The notes under the pieces are model-generated. The model worked only from the letters and a program-made list of their open reading frames with translations, searched no databases and was not told the DNA's origin. Shown here piece by piece: positions 16,200-24,919 of a stretch of 64,000 nt of DNA; positions within the stretch are counted from its first letter, which is position 1, and the number at the start of each line of letters is the position of its first letter. This DNA is from CAWFQB01 sp965277875 (GTDB taxonomy: Bacteria; Armatimonadota; Chthonomonadetes; Chthonomonadales; Chthonomonadaceae), in NCBI GenBank assembly GCA_965277875.1, contig CBDIDV010000002.1, forward strand, positions 2,170,001-2,234,000, written 5' to 3'. Both the position numbers and the translations under genes were made by a program.

Positions 16200-17096
16200 G
16201 TGTCATTTCGCAGCAACAGCATAATACGCGCTCGCAAACGCGCCCGATACATCGGGCAAACTCAACCTCCGTCGGCGTCCGGCTCTCCTCATAAAGAGTT
16301 GGACGCCGCAGCAGCGCGCGCGCCGGCTTTTGTGCCGCCCATGTACGACACTGCGCCTGTTTCCATCCCTTCGCCATCAACGCGCGGAGGAACGCTGTAC
16401 ATGGTGGCCGTTCCTATCGGCTGCCTGGAAGACATCAGTTTACGCGCCCTGCGCGTCCTGCGCGAGGTTCGCCTGATTATTTGTGAAAACAGGTCTGTTT
16501 TCCGTCCGCTGGCTGAACAATTCGGCATTACAGCCAGTCTAATCAGCTACAAAACCCTGCAAACCGACCGCCCGGACGCGGAATGGATCATGTGTCTTTA
16601 TCGCGGCGAGAACGTCGCTTTTGTCTGTGACGCAGGTACGCCCACCCTCGCCGATCCGGGCCTGCGGCTGGTACGCGCCGCCTTGAACCACAAGATTCTT
16701 GTTTCTGCCCTCCCCGGCCCCGCTGCCGTCCTGGTCGCCCTTGCCGCGAGCGGCCTGCCCGCCAATCGCTTTGTCTTCGACGGTTTTCCGCCGCGTGACA
16801 CTGCCGAGCGCGTTCATTTTTTTCAGAGCCTTGCCCGACAGCGGCGCACGACCGTGCTTTATGAATCGGCCTCGACCCTGCGCGCATCACTGCGCGCCAT
16901 CAGCGAAATATGCGGCCCGCAACGGCGCGTAGCAGTTGCATGCCGACTGACTCAGCCTGACGAGACCTGGATACGTGGATCGGCCCCGGAAGTAGCCGCG
17001 CACTTTCAGCGTGGCTGTTCACGCGGCGAATATACCATTGTCATCGAAGGTCAGCGACAAAAAATGCCGAAAATCTTGGAACAACTGACGCGATGA
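16200..17096 (+). CDS. divergent RsmI-type 16S rRNA 2'-O-methyltransferase
   Basis: A protein of the SAM-dependent tetrapyrrole/RsmI methylase fold. From GGTLYMVAVPIG onwards it follows RsmI in order: ISLRALRVLREV, VAFVCDAGTPTLADPG, LPGPAAVLVALAASGLP, RFVFDGFPPR, TVLYESASTL, and a C-terminal RELT-like CRLTQPDETW. RsmI methylates C1402 of 16S rRNA. Two usually constant places are changed: the Asn of PIGNL is Cys, and AEDTR is CENRS, so activity may differ. GTG 16200 gives 298 residues with an unconserved 60-residue start; ATG 16341 (251 residues) is an alternative. Confidence 0.75.
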   Translation: MSFRSNSIIRARKRARYIGQTQPPSASGSPHKELDAAAARAPAFVPPMYDTAPVSIPSPSTRGGTLYMVAVPIGCLEDISLRALRVLREVRLIICENRSVFRPLAEQFGITASLISYKTLQTDRPDAEWIMCLYRGENVAFVCDAGTPTLADPGLRLVRAALNHKILVSALPGPAAVLVALAASGLPANRFVFDGFPPRDTAERVHFFQSLARQRRTTVLYESASTLRASLRAISEICGPQRRVAVACRLTQPDETWIRGSAPEVAAHFQRGCSRGEYTIVIEGQRQKMPKILEQLTR

Positions 17097-17173
17097 AGTC
17101 AATACCTTCGCTTCATGGACAGATTACAAGAAAATTACATTTTTTTCGTGAATATTCATTGAAAGCTGACAGT

Positions 17174-17190
17174 CTGGCACGAAACTTGCA
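17174..17190 (+). promoter_or_regulatory. sigma-54 (RpoN) promoter before the exopolysaccharide cluster
   Basis: CTGGCACGAAACTTGCA matches every conserved position of the RpoN consensus YTGGCACGRNNNTTGCW. GG (17176-17177) and GC (17188-17189) are separated by the required 10 nt. Predicted transcription start is near 17201, leaving a leader of about 190 nt before the first gene at 17392. No bEBP regulator gene lies in the window. Confidence 0.8.
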
Positions 17191-17391
17191 ATATGATATA
17201 GTGAGACGCGGCGACAAGCGCGCGTTTCCTGAACGATTATCCTGTGGCTTTTCTTTTTTGTAGTCTACCGCTCCTATGCACAAGGGCGGCGCATCAGCCG
17301 AAGATACAGAAAATGTTCCGCCGTATTGCCGCCGGAACACGAACAAACAGGTACAATCTATCTGATTAAAACAGCGAGGAGAACAAGCTTG

Positions 17392-18255
17392 ATGGAAACT
17401 CTCCACAAAAGCGCACCGTCCTTGTTGCGAGCCGGTTCAGAACACGAACTCGGCCACCGCCTGAACGACAATTCGAAACAATTTTGCGAACAATTTGCAG
17501 CCGCAGAAACCGGCGAGGCAAGGTACGTCCTGCCTGTGTCTGCTATAAATCATAATTCCCCATCGGAGGCGGTCTTGCTTTATCAGGATGCGTCAGCAAT
17601 CAAAAACCAGTTCGCGCGCGATTTCGTGGATCCTTTGATCCCGCTCAAGCCCGTTCCTTACGCGCCCATCAAACGCTTCTTCGATATACTGGTGTCGGGC
17701 CTTTTAATGTGTCTGCTGGCCCCTCTGATGCTTTTTGTGGCCCTGGCGATCAAACTTACGTCGCCCGGCTCCGTGATCTTCAAGCAGGTGCGCGTCGGAC
17801 AGGGCGGGCGTCATTTCTGGTGCTACAAATTCCGCAGTATGTGCATTGACGCCGAAGATAAAAAACAGATGCTGATGCACCTTAACGAAGCGTCCGGCCC
17901 CGTCTTCAAAATCAAAAAAGACCCTCGTGTCACCCCTATCGGCAGCTTCATTCGCAAACTCAGCATTGACGAACTGCCGCAGTTCTTTAACGTGCTGAAA
18001 GGGGATATGTCTATTGTCGGCCCCCGCCCGCCGCTGCCCTCTGAAGTGGCCTCGTACACCGCTTATCAGCGTGGCCGACTTGCCGTTCGTCCGGGCATCA
18101 CCTGTCTGTGGCAGGTGAATGGCCGCAGCAATATCTCTTTCGAGCGCTGGGTCGAACTTGACCTGCTCTACATTGAAACCATGTCCTTTACGAATGACGT
18201 GAAGATCGTTCTGAAAACCATTCCCGCTGTCCTCAAAGGCTCCGGCGCACACTGA
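17392..18255 (+). CDS. undecaprenyl-phosphate sugar-1-phosphate transferase (priming glycosyltransferase)
   Basis: A 287-residue bacterial sugar transferase of the WcaJ/PssY type without the N-terminal multi-TM domain. The soluble N-terminal 80 or so residues are unlike known domains. Then come KRFFDILVSGLLM with the re-entrant helix, SPGSVIFKQVRVGQGG, FWCYKFRSMCIDAE, DELPQFFNVLKGDMSIVGPRPP and ARPGIT-like VRPGITCLWQVNGRS. It moves a sugar-1-phosphate to a lipid carrier as the first step of an exopolysaccharide. ATG 17392 (or TTG 17389) has GAGGAG upstream. It is first behind the sigma-54 promoter. Confidence 0.88.
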   Translation: METLHKSAPSLLRAGSEHELGHRLNDNSKQFCEQFAAAETGEARYVLPVSAINHNSPSEAVLLYQDASAIKNQFARDFVDPLIPLKPVPYAPIKRFFDILVSGLLMCLLAPLMLFVALAIKLTSPGSVIFKQVRVGQGGRHFWCYKFRSMCIDAEDKKQMLMHLNEASGPVFKIKKDPRVTPIGSFIRKLSIDELPQFFNVLKGDMSIVGPRPPLPSEVASYTAYQRGRLAVRPGITCLWQVNGRSNISFERWVELDLLYIETMSFTNDVKIVLKTIPAVLKGSGAH

Positions 18256-18519
18256 CGTTCAGGCTTTTGACGGCGGCATTTTTCGGACGACGTTTGAGCC
18301 GTCAGTGACCCGTTTTTGCTTCAGTCAGCCACTCAGGCGGCAGGGTACAGCCGCTTGAGTCAGCCGTGCAGTATGTCAGCCGTCTGTTGTCTCCCACGAG
18401 CCAGTTTTTGTTCTACCTCAGTTTGTAGCTGCTTCGCTTGCCCCGGCCATTTACCGCTTCATGCGCTTTTGCATCCTCTTGTAACATGATTCCACATATA
18501 AATTTACGATAGAAGCTAA

Positions 18520-18547
18520 TTGTGACCGCCACAGAAAAAGGTACAAT
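18520..18547 (+). promoter_or_regulatory. possible sigma-70 promoter for the GT2-galE genes
   Basis: TTGTGA (18520-18525), a 16-nt spacer and TACAAT (18542-18547) lie about 95 nt before the GT2 start. Confidence 0.45.
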
Positions 18548-18597
18548 AAGGCTGTTTTGCGTGGCCTGTCCCAGAGCTGTGACAATCGTTTATAACC

Positions 18598-18630
18598 CTT
18601 GCCATAGACTTGCCATAGACTTGCCATCGA
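18598..18630 (+). repeat. three 11-bp tandem repeats before the GT2 gene
   Basis: CTTGCCATAGA occurs at 18598-18608 and 18609-18619, and a third copy with one base change at 18620-18630. They end where the ribosome site GAGGAG begins and fall within the predicted mRNA leader. Confidence 0.75.
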
Positions 18631-18641
18631 GGAGTATTCGT

Positions 18642-19454
18642 TTGGAAATTCAATCTACTTCCCCGCATGACGCCGTCGAAGTCACTGCCGCCGCTCAGGA
18701 TAGCAATGTCACTCCCGTTGTCAATCGCCGTCTGGCGCGTTTGTCCCGCGTCAACCGCGAGTACACGCTGTCGGTGCTGATCCCCGTGTACAACGAGGCA
18801 GACACCCTCCTCGAACTGCTCGACCGCGTGCGCGACGTGGAGATCAACAAGGAGATCCTCCTTGTGGACGACGGCAGCACGGACGGCACGCGCGCCCTGA
18901 TGCAGACACGCATCGAAGGGCAGTACGCCGATGTGCGCGTCTTGTACCATCCCCACAACATGGGCAAAGGCGCGGCCATCCGCACCGCCATCGCTGCGGC
19001 AACCGGCGACTACCTGATCGTCCAAGACGCGGATCTGGAGTACGACCCGCGTGAATACTACACCCTCCTTGAACCGCTCCTGGACGGACGCGCCGATGTG
19101 GTGTACGGCAGCCGCTTCCTGGGCGGCGGAGCGCACCGCGTCCACTTCTTCTGGCACAGGCTGGGCAACGGCCTGCTGACCTTGATGAGCAACATGCTCA
19201 CCAACCTCAACCTGACCGACATGGAAGTGTGCTACAAGGTGTTCAAGCGCGAGGTACTGCAAAGCCTCACCCTGCGATGTAACAAGTTCGACTTCGAGCC
19301 GGAAGTGACGGCCAAGGTGGCGAAGGCGCGCTGCCGCATCTACGAAGTGCCGATCAGCTACAGCGGGCGCGACTACGAGGAAGGCAAGAAGATCGGGTGG
19401 CGCGACGGCGTACAGGCCATCTGGACCATACTCAAGTACCGCTTTGTGGATTAG
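18642..19454 (+). CDS. family 2 glycosyltransferase (DPM1/GtrB-like)
   Basis: A 270-residue soluble GT-A fold enzyme: LSVLIPVYNEADTL near residue 47, ILLVDDGSTDGT (nucleotide binding), GKGAAIRTAI, YLIVQDADLEYDP (DxD) and a CYKVFKREV segment. There are no C-terminal membrane helices. It probably transfers hexose from a nucleotide sugar to polyprenyl phosphate or a growing glycan. I chose TTG 18642 because GAGGAG lies 7 nt upstream and the longer upstream frame is repeat-derived sequence without similarity. galE follows after 36 nt. Confidence 0.88.
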   Translation: MEIQSTSPHDAVEVTAAAQDSNVTPVVNRRLARLSRVNREYTLSVLIPVYNEADTLLELLDRVRDVEINKEILLVDDGSTDGTRALMQTRIEGQYADVRVLYHPHNMGKGAAIRTAIAAATGDYLIVQDADLEYDPREYYTLLEPLLDGRADVVYGSRFLGGGAHRVHFFWHRLGNGLLTLMSNMLTNLNLTDMEVCYKVFKREVLQSLTLRCNKFDFEPEVTAKVAKARCRIYEVPISYSGRDYEEGKKIGWRDGVQAIWTILKYRFVD

Positions 19455-19490
19455 CGCAATCTCAACTCGGTTAGCTTTTAGGGGTGAAGT

Positions 19491-20465
19491 ATGATTTTGG
19501 TAACGGGCGGAGCGGGATATATCGGCAGTCACTATGTACTGTACGCGCAGGAACAGGGCGAAGAGGTCGTTGTGCTGGACAACCTGGCCTACGGTCACGC
19601 GCAGGCCGTGCCGGAGGGCGTCCCCTTCATTGATGGGGAAATGGGTAACGCGGCCTTGCTGGACGACGTTTTCACAAAATACAAGGTGGACGCGGTCGTC
19701 CATTTTGCCGCGTATGCGTATGTCGGCGAGAGCGTGACCGATCCCTCCAAGTATTACAACAATAACACGTGCGCCACGCTGGCCGTGTTGGACGCCATGC
19801 GCCGGCATGACGTCAAAGATTTTGTTTTTTCCTCGACGTGCGCCACGTATGGCAACCCACAATATATGCCGATGGACGAGAAGCACCCGCAGTCGCCTAT
19901 CAACCCTTACGGCGAAAGCAAGTATTTCGTCGAGCATATTTTGAAGGCGTTCGATAAAGCATACGGACTGCGCTTTACCGCCCTGCGCTACTTCAACGCG
20001 GCGGGAGCCGACCCGAAGGGACGCATCGGCGAGAGCCACACGCCGGAAACCCATCTGCTTCCGCTCATCCTCCAGGTGGCGACGGGCGCGCGGGCCGGCA
20101 TAGACATCTTCGGAACCGATTACGACACCCCGGACGGAACCTGCATACGCGATTACATACACATCCTGGATCTGGCGCAGGCGCATTCGCTCGCCCTGAA
20201 ACGACTGAGGGCAGGCGGCGCGAGCGACTTTTACAACCTGGGCAGCGAGCAGGGTTATTCGGTGCGCGAGGTGGTTTCCACCTGTGAGCGCGTGACCGGC
20301 AAAACCATCCCGACCGTAGAAAAGCCCCGGCGCGCGGGCGATCCGCCGCGTCTGGTTGCCAGCGCGGGCAAAGCGCGGGCCGACCTGGGCTGGAAGCCCG
20401 AATATCAGAATATCGAAGAAATCATCAAGACTGCCTGGAATTGGGAACAAAATCGCCGCTACTGA
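19491..20465 (+). CDS. galE: UDP-glucose 4-epimerase
   Basis: A 324-residue extended SDR of the GalE type: MILVTGGAGYIGSHY for NAD, VVHFAAYAYVGESV, the Ser/Thr site FSSTCATYGNP, the catalytic YGESK, ALRYFNAAGADP, and DYIHILDLAQAH. It interconverts UDP-glucose and UDP-galactose to supply exopolysaccharide synthesis. ATG 19491 follows AGGGG. The gene lies in the same direction as the whole cluster. Confidence 0.92.
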   Translation: MILVTGGAGYIGSHYVLYAQEQGEEVVVLDNLAYGHAQAVPEGVPFIDGEMGNAALLDDVFTKYKVDAVVHFAAYAYVGESVTDPSKYYNNNTCATLAVLDAMRRHDVKDFVFSSTCATYGNPQYMPMDEKHPQSPINPYGESKYFVEHILKAFDKAYGLRFTALRYFNAAGADPKGRIGESHTPETHLLPLILQVATGARAGIDIFGTDYDTPDGTCIRDYIHILDLAQAHSLALKRLRAGGASDFYNLGSEQGYSVREVVSTCERVTGKTIPTVEKPRRAGDPPRLVASAGKARADLGWKPEYQNIEEIIKTAWNWEQNRRY

Positions 20466-20592
20466 ACCGATAATCGTGTAAGCCGCGTGACCATAAGCGG
20501 CCTGTGCGCCCGATATGCGCGAACTGCCACGCTTACAATCCGCTAAAAAACGCTCTAAGAGAACGCGTTGAACGCACGATGAAAAGGAACCT

Positions 20593-21504
20593 ATGAAGGG
20601 AATTGTTCTTGCGGGAGGGGCCGGAACCCGACTGTATCCCGCCACGCTCGCCGTTTCCAAGCAGCTTCTGCCGGTCTACGACAAGCCGATGATTTACTAT
20701 CCGCTGACCACGCTGATGCTGGCCGGGGTACGCGACATCCTGCTGATTTCCACGCCCCAGGATCTGCCGCTTTTCGAGCGACTGTTGGGTGACGGCAGCC
20801 AGTTTGGCATCAACCTGTCGTATGCGCCGCAGCCCCGGCCCGAAGGTCTGGCGCAGGCGTTCCACATTGGCAAGTCGTTCCTGAACGGCGGGCCTGCCTG
20901 CCTTGTCCTGGGCGACAATTTGTTTTTCGGGCATGGCATGACCGCGCAGTTGCGCGCGGCGGCGAAACGGACATCCGGCGCGACCATCTTCGGCTATTAT
21001 GTGAAAGACCCGGAACGTTATGGCGTCATGGAGTTCAACGCGCAAAATCAGGTGATCTCGCTCGAAGAAAAACCGCCAAACCCCAAGTCGAACTACGCTG
21101 CCGTGGGGCTGTACTTCTACGACGATCAGATTACGAACATCGCCGCGAACATTCAGCCGTCCCCACGCGGCGAGTACGAGATCACAGATGTCAACAAGGA
21201 GTATCTGACACGGGGCTTGCTTCAGGCGGAACTTTTCGGCAGGGGTATCGCCTGGCTGGACACGGGAACGCACGAATCGCTCTTGCAGGCAAGCAATTTT
21301 GTCGAAGCCATCGAGCAGCGACAGGGCCTGAAAGTGGCCTGCCCCGAAGAAATCGCCTATCAGTGCGGCTGGATCACGGCGGAACAGGTGATGCAGCAGG
21401 TTACGCGGCTGGGCAAGACCGAGTACGCGCAGTATCTTGTACGCCTTCTTAGCGAGAAAAACCTGATTCACGACAACGATGCGGGCTGCGAGACCGACGC
21501 ATAG
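20593..21504 (+). CDS. rfbA: glucose-1-phosphate thymidylyltransferase
   Basis: A 303-residue RmlA. N-terminal KGIVLAGGAGTRLYPAT has the nucleotidyltransferase signature, followed by SKQLLPVYDKPMIYYPL, QPRPEGLAQAF, LVLGDNLFFG and the C-terminal RGIAWLDTGTHESLLQA. It makes dTDP-glucose, the first step to dTDP-L-rhamnose. Length is usual for the family. ATG 20593 follows AAGGAACCT. With rfbC-like, rfbB and rfbD behind it, the cluster has all four steps. Confidence 0.95.
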   Translation: MKGIVLAGGAGTRLYPATLAVSKQLLPVYDKPMIYYPLTTLMLAGVRDILLISTPQDLPLFERLLGDGSQFGINLSYAPQPRPEGLAQAFHIGKSFLNGGPACLVLGDNLFFGHGMTAQLRAAAKRTSGATIFGYYVKDPERYGVMEFNAQNQVISLEEKPPNPKSNYAAVGLYFYDDQITNIAANIQPSPRGEYEITDVNKEYLTRGLLQAELFGRGIAWLDTGTHESLLQASNFVEAIEQRQGLKVACPEEIAYQCGWITAEQVMQQVTRLGKTEYAQYLVRLLSEKNLIHDNDAGCETDA

Positions 21505-21605
21505 CTCGCGTCATGCCTGCCTTTCTCGCACGGAAACCATATCGCCAACACATCGACTTTTCGATCACACTTTGATTATTTCACTTTTGAGGATAACACG
21601 CAAAC

Positions 21606-22100
21606 ATGAGCATCATGGACGCGCAGGCAGCAAGCGCAACAGACCAGGCAGAAGTTTCTATTGAAGGCGTCATCATCAAGTCGCTGCGAAAATTCACGGA
21701 CGCGCGCGGCTGGCTCATAGAGTTGTTTCGCGACGACGAACTGCCCGACGGATTTTCGCCCGTGATGGGGTACGTGTCGCTAACCTATCCCGGCGTGGCG
21801 CGCGGCCCGCACGAGCATCGGGATCAGACCGATGGTTTCGCCTTCCTCAGCGGCAAGTACGAGGTGACGCTGTGGGAAAACCGCGCAGGACGTGAACATG
21901 TCAAGCAGGTAATCCAGACCGGCGAGGCCAACCCCATTTTTCTGGTCGTGCCTCCGGGCGTGGTACACGCGTACCGCAACGTGGGCGAGACCGAGGCCAC
22001 CGTCCTGAATTTCCCCAACCAACTGTACGCGGGAAAGGGCAAAAAAGAACCCGTAGATGAGATCCGCCACGAAGAGATAGACTCGGAGTTCAAGCTGTGA
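21606..22100 (+). CDS. rfbC: dTDP-4-dehydrorhamnose 3,5-epimerase-like cupin
   Basis: A 164-residue RmlC-like cupin. It keeps FTDARGWLIELFRDDEL, the His-bearing GVARGPHEH (compare GVLRGLH in classic RmlC) and VVPPGVVHAYRNVG. It is shorter than classic RmlC (about 180) and clearly divergent, but its place between rfbA and rfbB supports the epimerase role. Start ATG 21606; a second ATG lies three codons on. Its stop overlaps the GTG start of rfbB by 3 nt. Confidence 0.78.
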   Translation: MSIMDAQAASATDQAEVSIEGVIIKSLRKFTDARGWLIELFRDDELPDGFSPVMGYVSLTYPGVARGPHEHRDQTDGFAFLSGKYEVTLWENRAGREHVKQVIQTGEANPIFLVVPPGVVHAYRNVGETEATVLNFPNQLYAGKGKKEPVDEIRHEEIDSEFKL

Positions 22101-23299
22101 GCGATACGACACTGACGAACGCCGCCGTTTTGGAGCGGCCCAACATAATGGAGCGGGCCGAGCGCGCGCTCTCCGAACTGGAAAGCAAAATGGGTACGCA
22201 GGAGCGGTATAGCGCGATGGAAGAACCGTTTGAGAAAGTCGCCGCGCAGCAGACCACGAAAACTATTCTCGTAACGGGAGGCGCGGGCTTCATCGGCAGC
22301 AACTACTGCCGCTATGTCCTCAAAGAGCATCCCACGTACCGCGTGATCGTGCTGGACGCGCTGACATACGCGGGCAACTTGTCTACCATGTCGGATATGC
22401 AGAACAACCCGCAGACGGCAGGCCGCTTTCGCTTTTATCCCGGCAAAATCCAGGACGAGACCGTAGTGGGCGGCATCGTGCAGGCCGAAAAGATAGATTA
22501 CATCGTCAACTTCGCTGCCGAAAGCCACAACGACCGCAGTATCCTCGAACCCGGCAGCTTCATACAGACCGATGTGTACGGCGTGTTCACCCTTCTGGAC
22601 GCCACACAACGCTACAGTGTCGAAAAACTGCTGCACGTCTCGACTGATGAGGTCTACGGCACGATTGACGACGGGCAGTTCACCGAAGGTTCGCCCATTG
22701 AGCCGAATACGCCCTACTCGGCCAGCAAAGCCGGCGGCGAGATGCAGGCCCGCGCGCACCGCATCACGTATGGCACGCCCACGCTGATTACGCGCTGCGG
22801 CAATAACTTCGGCCCGTTCCAGTACCCGGAAAAACTCATTCCTTTCTTCGTGACGCGCCTGATGGACGACAAGAAAGTTCCCCTGTATGGCACGGGCGAA
22901 CAGGTGCGCGATTGGGTGTACGTGATGGATCACTGTTCCGGCATTGACCATGTCCTGCACCACGGCGCATTGGGCGAAGCGTACAACATCGGCTCAGACG
23001 GCGAATGCACTAATCTGGAGATCACGCATCGGCTATTGGCCCTGCTCGGCAAGCCCGAAACGCTCATCAAGCGCATCGGCGACCCGCGCGGCGGCGCGCA
23101 CGACAAGCGATACAGCATCAATGCCGACAAGCTGAAATCGCTGGGCTGGAAGTCCGCTTACGATTTCGACACCGCTCTCGCAAACACGGTACAATGGTAT
23201 CAGCACAATCAAGCCTGGTGGCGCGACATCGTCGCTACGGGCGACTACAAGGCGTTTGTCCAGCGCTTCTACGGCAAGTATCTGGGCGAAGATCTTTAG
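22097..23299 (+). CDS. rfbB: dTDP-glucose 4,6-dehydratase
   Basis: A 400-residue extended SDR. The core starts near residue 56 (ILVTGGAGFIGSNYCRY). Then come FAAESHNDRSI, the catalytic STDEVYGTID with the Asp-Glu pair, YSASKAGGEM, RCGNNFGPFQYPEKLIP and RDWVYVMDHCSGI. It converts dTDP-glucose to the 4-keto-6-deoxy sugar. The first 55 residues are an extra charged, coiled-coil-prone part not found in usual RmlB. GTG 22097 overlaps the rfbC stop (GTGA), so translation is probably coupled. An internal start after the extension cannot be excluded. Confidence 0.93.
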   Translation: MSDTTLTNAAVLERPNIMERAERALSELESKMGTQERYSAMEEPFEKVAAQQTTKTILVTGGAGFIGSNYCRYVLKEHPTYRVIVLDALTYAGNLSTMSDMQNNPQTAGRFRFYPGKIQDETVVGGIVQAEKIDYIVNFAAESHNDRSILEPGSFIQTDVYGVFTLLDATQRYSVEKLLHVSTDEVYGTIDDGQFTEGSPIEPNTPYSASKAGGEMQARAHRITYGTPTLITRCGNNFGPFQYPEKLIPFFVTRLMDDKKVPLYGTGEQVRDWVYVMDHCSGIDHVLHHGALGEAYNIGSDGECTNLEITHRLLALLGKPETLIKRIGDPRGGAHDKRYSINADKLKSLGWKSAYDFDTALANTVQWYQHNQAWWRDIVATGDYKAFVQRFYGKYLGEDL

Positions 23300-23320
23300 G
23301 AAAGGCGGTCGGTATTTCTC

Positions 23321-23827
23321 TTGGGCCTTGTGGTAACGGATTGGGCCAAACTGCGCGTATTGTTAGATGCGAGGCGCGCACAGGGCGAGCTACTTGTCAC
23401 GACAAACGGCGTTTTTGATCTGCTGCATGTCGGGCATGTGCGCTATCTGAAGCAGGCGCGCGCACTGGGCGGCCTGCTGATCGTGGGCGTCAACTCCGAT
23501 GCCTGTACGCGCCGCCTGAAAGGGCCGACACGCCCCTTAGTCACTGAGGACGAGCGCATGGAAGTTCTTGCTGCATTATCCTGCGTGGACTACGTAACGC
23601 TGTTCGATGAACCGACACCTGTTGCGTGGCTTACTGCGGTCCTGCCCGACATTCATGCCAAAGGCGGCGATTATGATGTCGAGACGATGCCTGAAACCGC
23701 GCTCGTGCGGGCGCACGGCGGGCAGGTTGTGACGCTGCCGTTCGTGCCGGGCCGCTCGACGACTAATCTGACGAACCTGATGCGCCGCCAACCCTCTAAG
23801 CCCGGAGACGAAGTACGTAGCGAATGA
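23321..23827 (+). CDS. RfaE2/HldE-C type sugar-phosphate nucleotidyltransferase
   Basis: A 168-residue cytidylyltransferase-fold enzyme like the C-terminal half of HldE. It has TTNGVFDLLHVGHVRYL with the HxGH site, VGVNSDACTRRLKGPTRP, VTEDERMEVLAAL and HAKGGDYDVETMPE. In the family it makes ADP-heptose from heptose-1-phosphate. No heptose kinase, isomerase or phosphatase is near, so the sugar is uncertain. Start TTG 23321 is 21 nt behind rfbB. Its stop overlaps the next ATG by 4 nt. Confidence 0.82.
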   Translation: MGLVVTDWAKLRVLLDARRAQGELLVTTNGVFDLLHVGHVRYLKQARALGGLLIVGVNSDACTRRLKGPTRPLVTEDERMEVLAALSCVDYVTLFDEPTPVAWLTAVLPDIHAKGGDYDVETMPETALVRAHGGQVVTLPFVPGRSTTNLTNLMRRQPSKPGDEVRSE

Positions 23828-24894
23828 ACACCAATTTCCCCAACCCCGCGCTGCCAAACCTGCCCGCAGGCAACTCTGCAAACAACGCGGCCAACAGCGC
23901 GCTAAACAGTTCTGCAAGCGGCGCGTCCGATACTGCCGTCGTGAGCGCCCTGAATAACCCGGCAGGCACGATCCCGGCAAACGCTTTCTCCTTTGCGGGT
24001 CTGCCTCGCGCCATGTTCAAGGCGATACGCCCGCATCAGGCTCCCAAAAATCTTTTTGTGTTCGCGGCCCTGGTTTTTACGGGCAACCTGTTCAACCCGC
24101 ACCGCTTAGGCTTGTCGGTCATCGCCTTTGTGCTGTTCACGCTCACGGCGGGCAGCATCTATCTGGTCAACGATATACTGGACGTGGAGCAGGATCGGCG
24201 GCATCCTCGCAAATGCCGCCGTCCCGTGGCAAGCGGCGCACTGCCCATACGCTTCGCCTGGATCGAGTTTGCGGTTCTCGCAATCGGCAGTTTGGGCACG
24301 GCCTTTCGGCTGCGGCCCATCTTCGGCATGGCCCTGCTCGGCTATTTTGTGCTGCAAATTGCCTACTGCCTGTACCTTAAACACGTCGTGCTGATTGACG
24401 TGTTCACCATTGCCGTGGGCTTTGTGCTGCGAGCGGTCGCGGGGGCCTTAGTTATCAGCGTCAGCATTTCGCACTGGCTGCTATTGTGTACTCTGATGCT
24501 CGCGCTGTTTTTGGGGTTCGGCAAGCGGCGGCAGGAGATCGTGTTATTGGGCGAGGCGGCGGGCCAGCACCGCGCCAACCTGGACGAGTACAGCAAGCCT
24601 CTGCTGGATCAGATCATTAACATCGTGGTCGGCATCACGATTGTCTGTTATGCGGTGTACAGCATCGAGTCGGGAACGGCGCATCGTCATACGCATCTGT
24701 GGATGACGGTTCCCATCGTGATTTACGCCCTCTTCCGCTACATGTACCTGGTCTACCAGAAGGGATGGGGCGGCGCGCCCGACGAGGTGCTGCAAAAAGA
24801 TCGTGTCTTGCAGGGCGCAATCGTAGTCTGGTTCCTGCTGATCATGCTGCTGTTCAAGTTCGACAATGGCAGTTGGATGACGCTGATCAACTGA
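23824..24894 (+). CDS. UbiA-family prenyltransferase, decaprenyl-phosphate phosphoribosyltransferase-like
   Basis: A 356-residue integral membrane protein with about eight or nine helices. It starts with an Asn/Ala-rich low-complexity arm (about residues 1-60). The Asp-rich site YLVNDILDVEQDRRHPRK followed by RRPVASG is typical of DPPR synthase-like members of the UbiA family, and a second motif YSIE replaces the aromatic-type loop. In actinobacteria this enzyme moves phosphoribose onto a polyprenyl phosphate for arabinan precursors. Here it is overlapped with the nucleotidyltransferase gene in a rhamnose cluster, so a lipid-linked pentose donor is plausible but inferred. Confidence 0.75.
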   Translation: MNTNFPNPALPNLPAGNSANNAANSALNSSASGASDTAVVSALNNPAGTIPANAFSFAGLPRAMFKAIRPHQAPKNLFVFAALVFTGNLFNPHRLGLSVIAFVLFTLTAGSIYLVNDILDVEQDRRHPRKCRRPVASGALPIRFAWIEFAVLAIGSLGTAFRLRPIFGMALLGYFVLQIAYCLYLKHVVLIDVFTIAVGFVLRAVAGALVISVSISHWLLLCTLMLALFLGFGKRRQEIVLLGEAAGQHRANLDEYSKPLLDQIINIVVGITIVCYAVYSIESGTAHRHTHLWMTVPIVIYALFRYMYLVYQKGWGGAPDEVLQKDRVLQGAIVVWFLLIMLLFKFDNGSWMTLIN

Positions 24895-24919
24895 CAATTT
24901 TGAAAAGACGAGGTTTGGA

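Noticed and set aside
18516..20660. A 714-codon open frame on the minus strand antisense to the GT2 and galE genes
   Set aside because: It is a long shadow frame caused by high GC codon use. It has no recognisable domain, no ribosome site, and covers two clear plus-strand genes.
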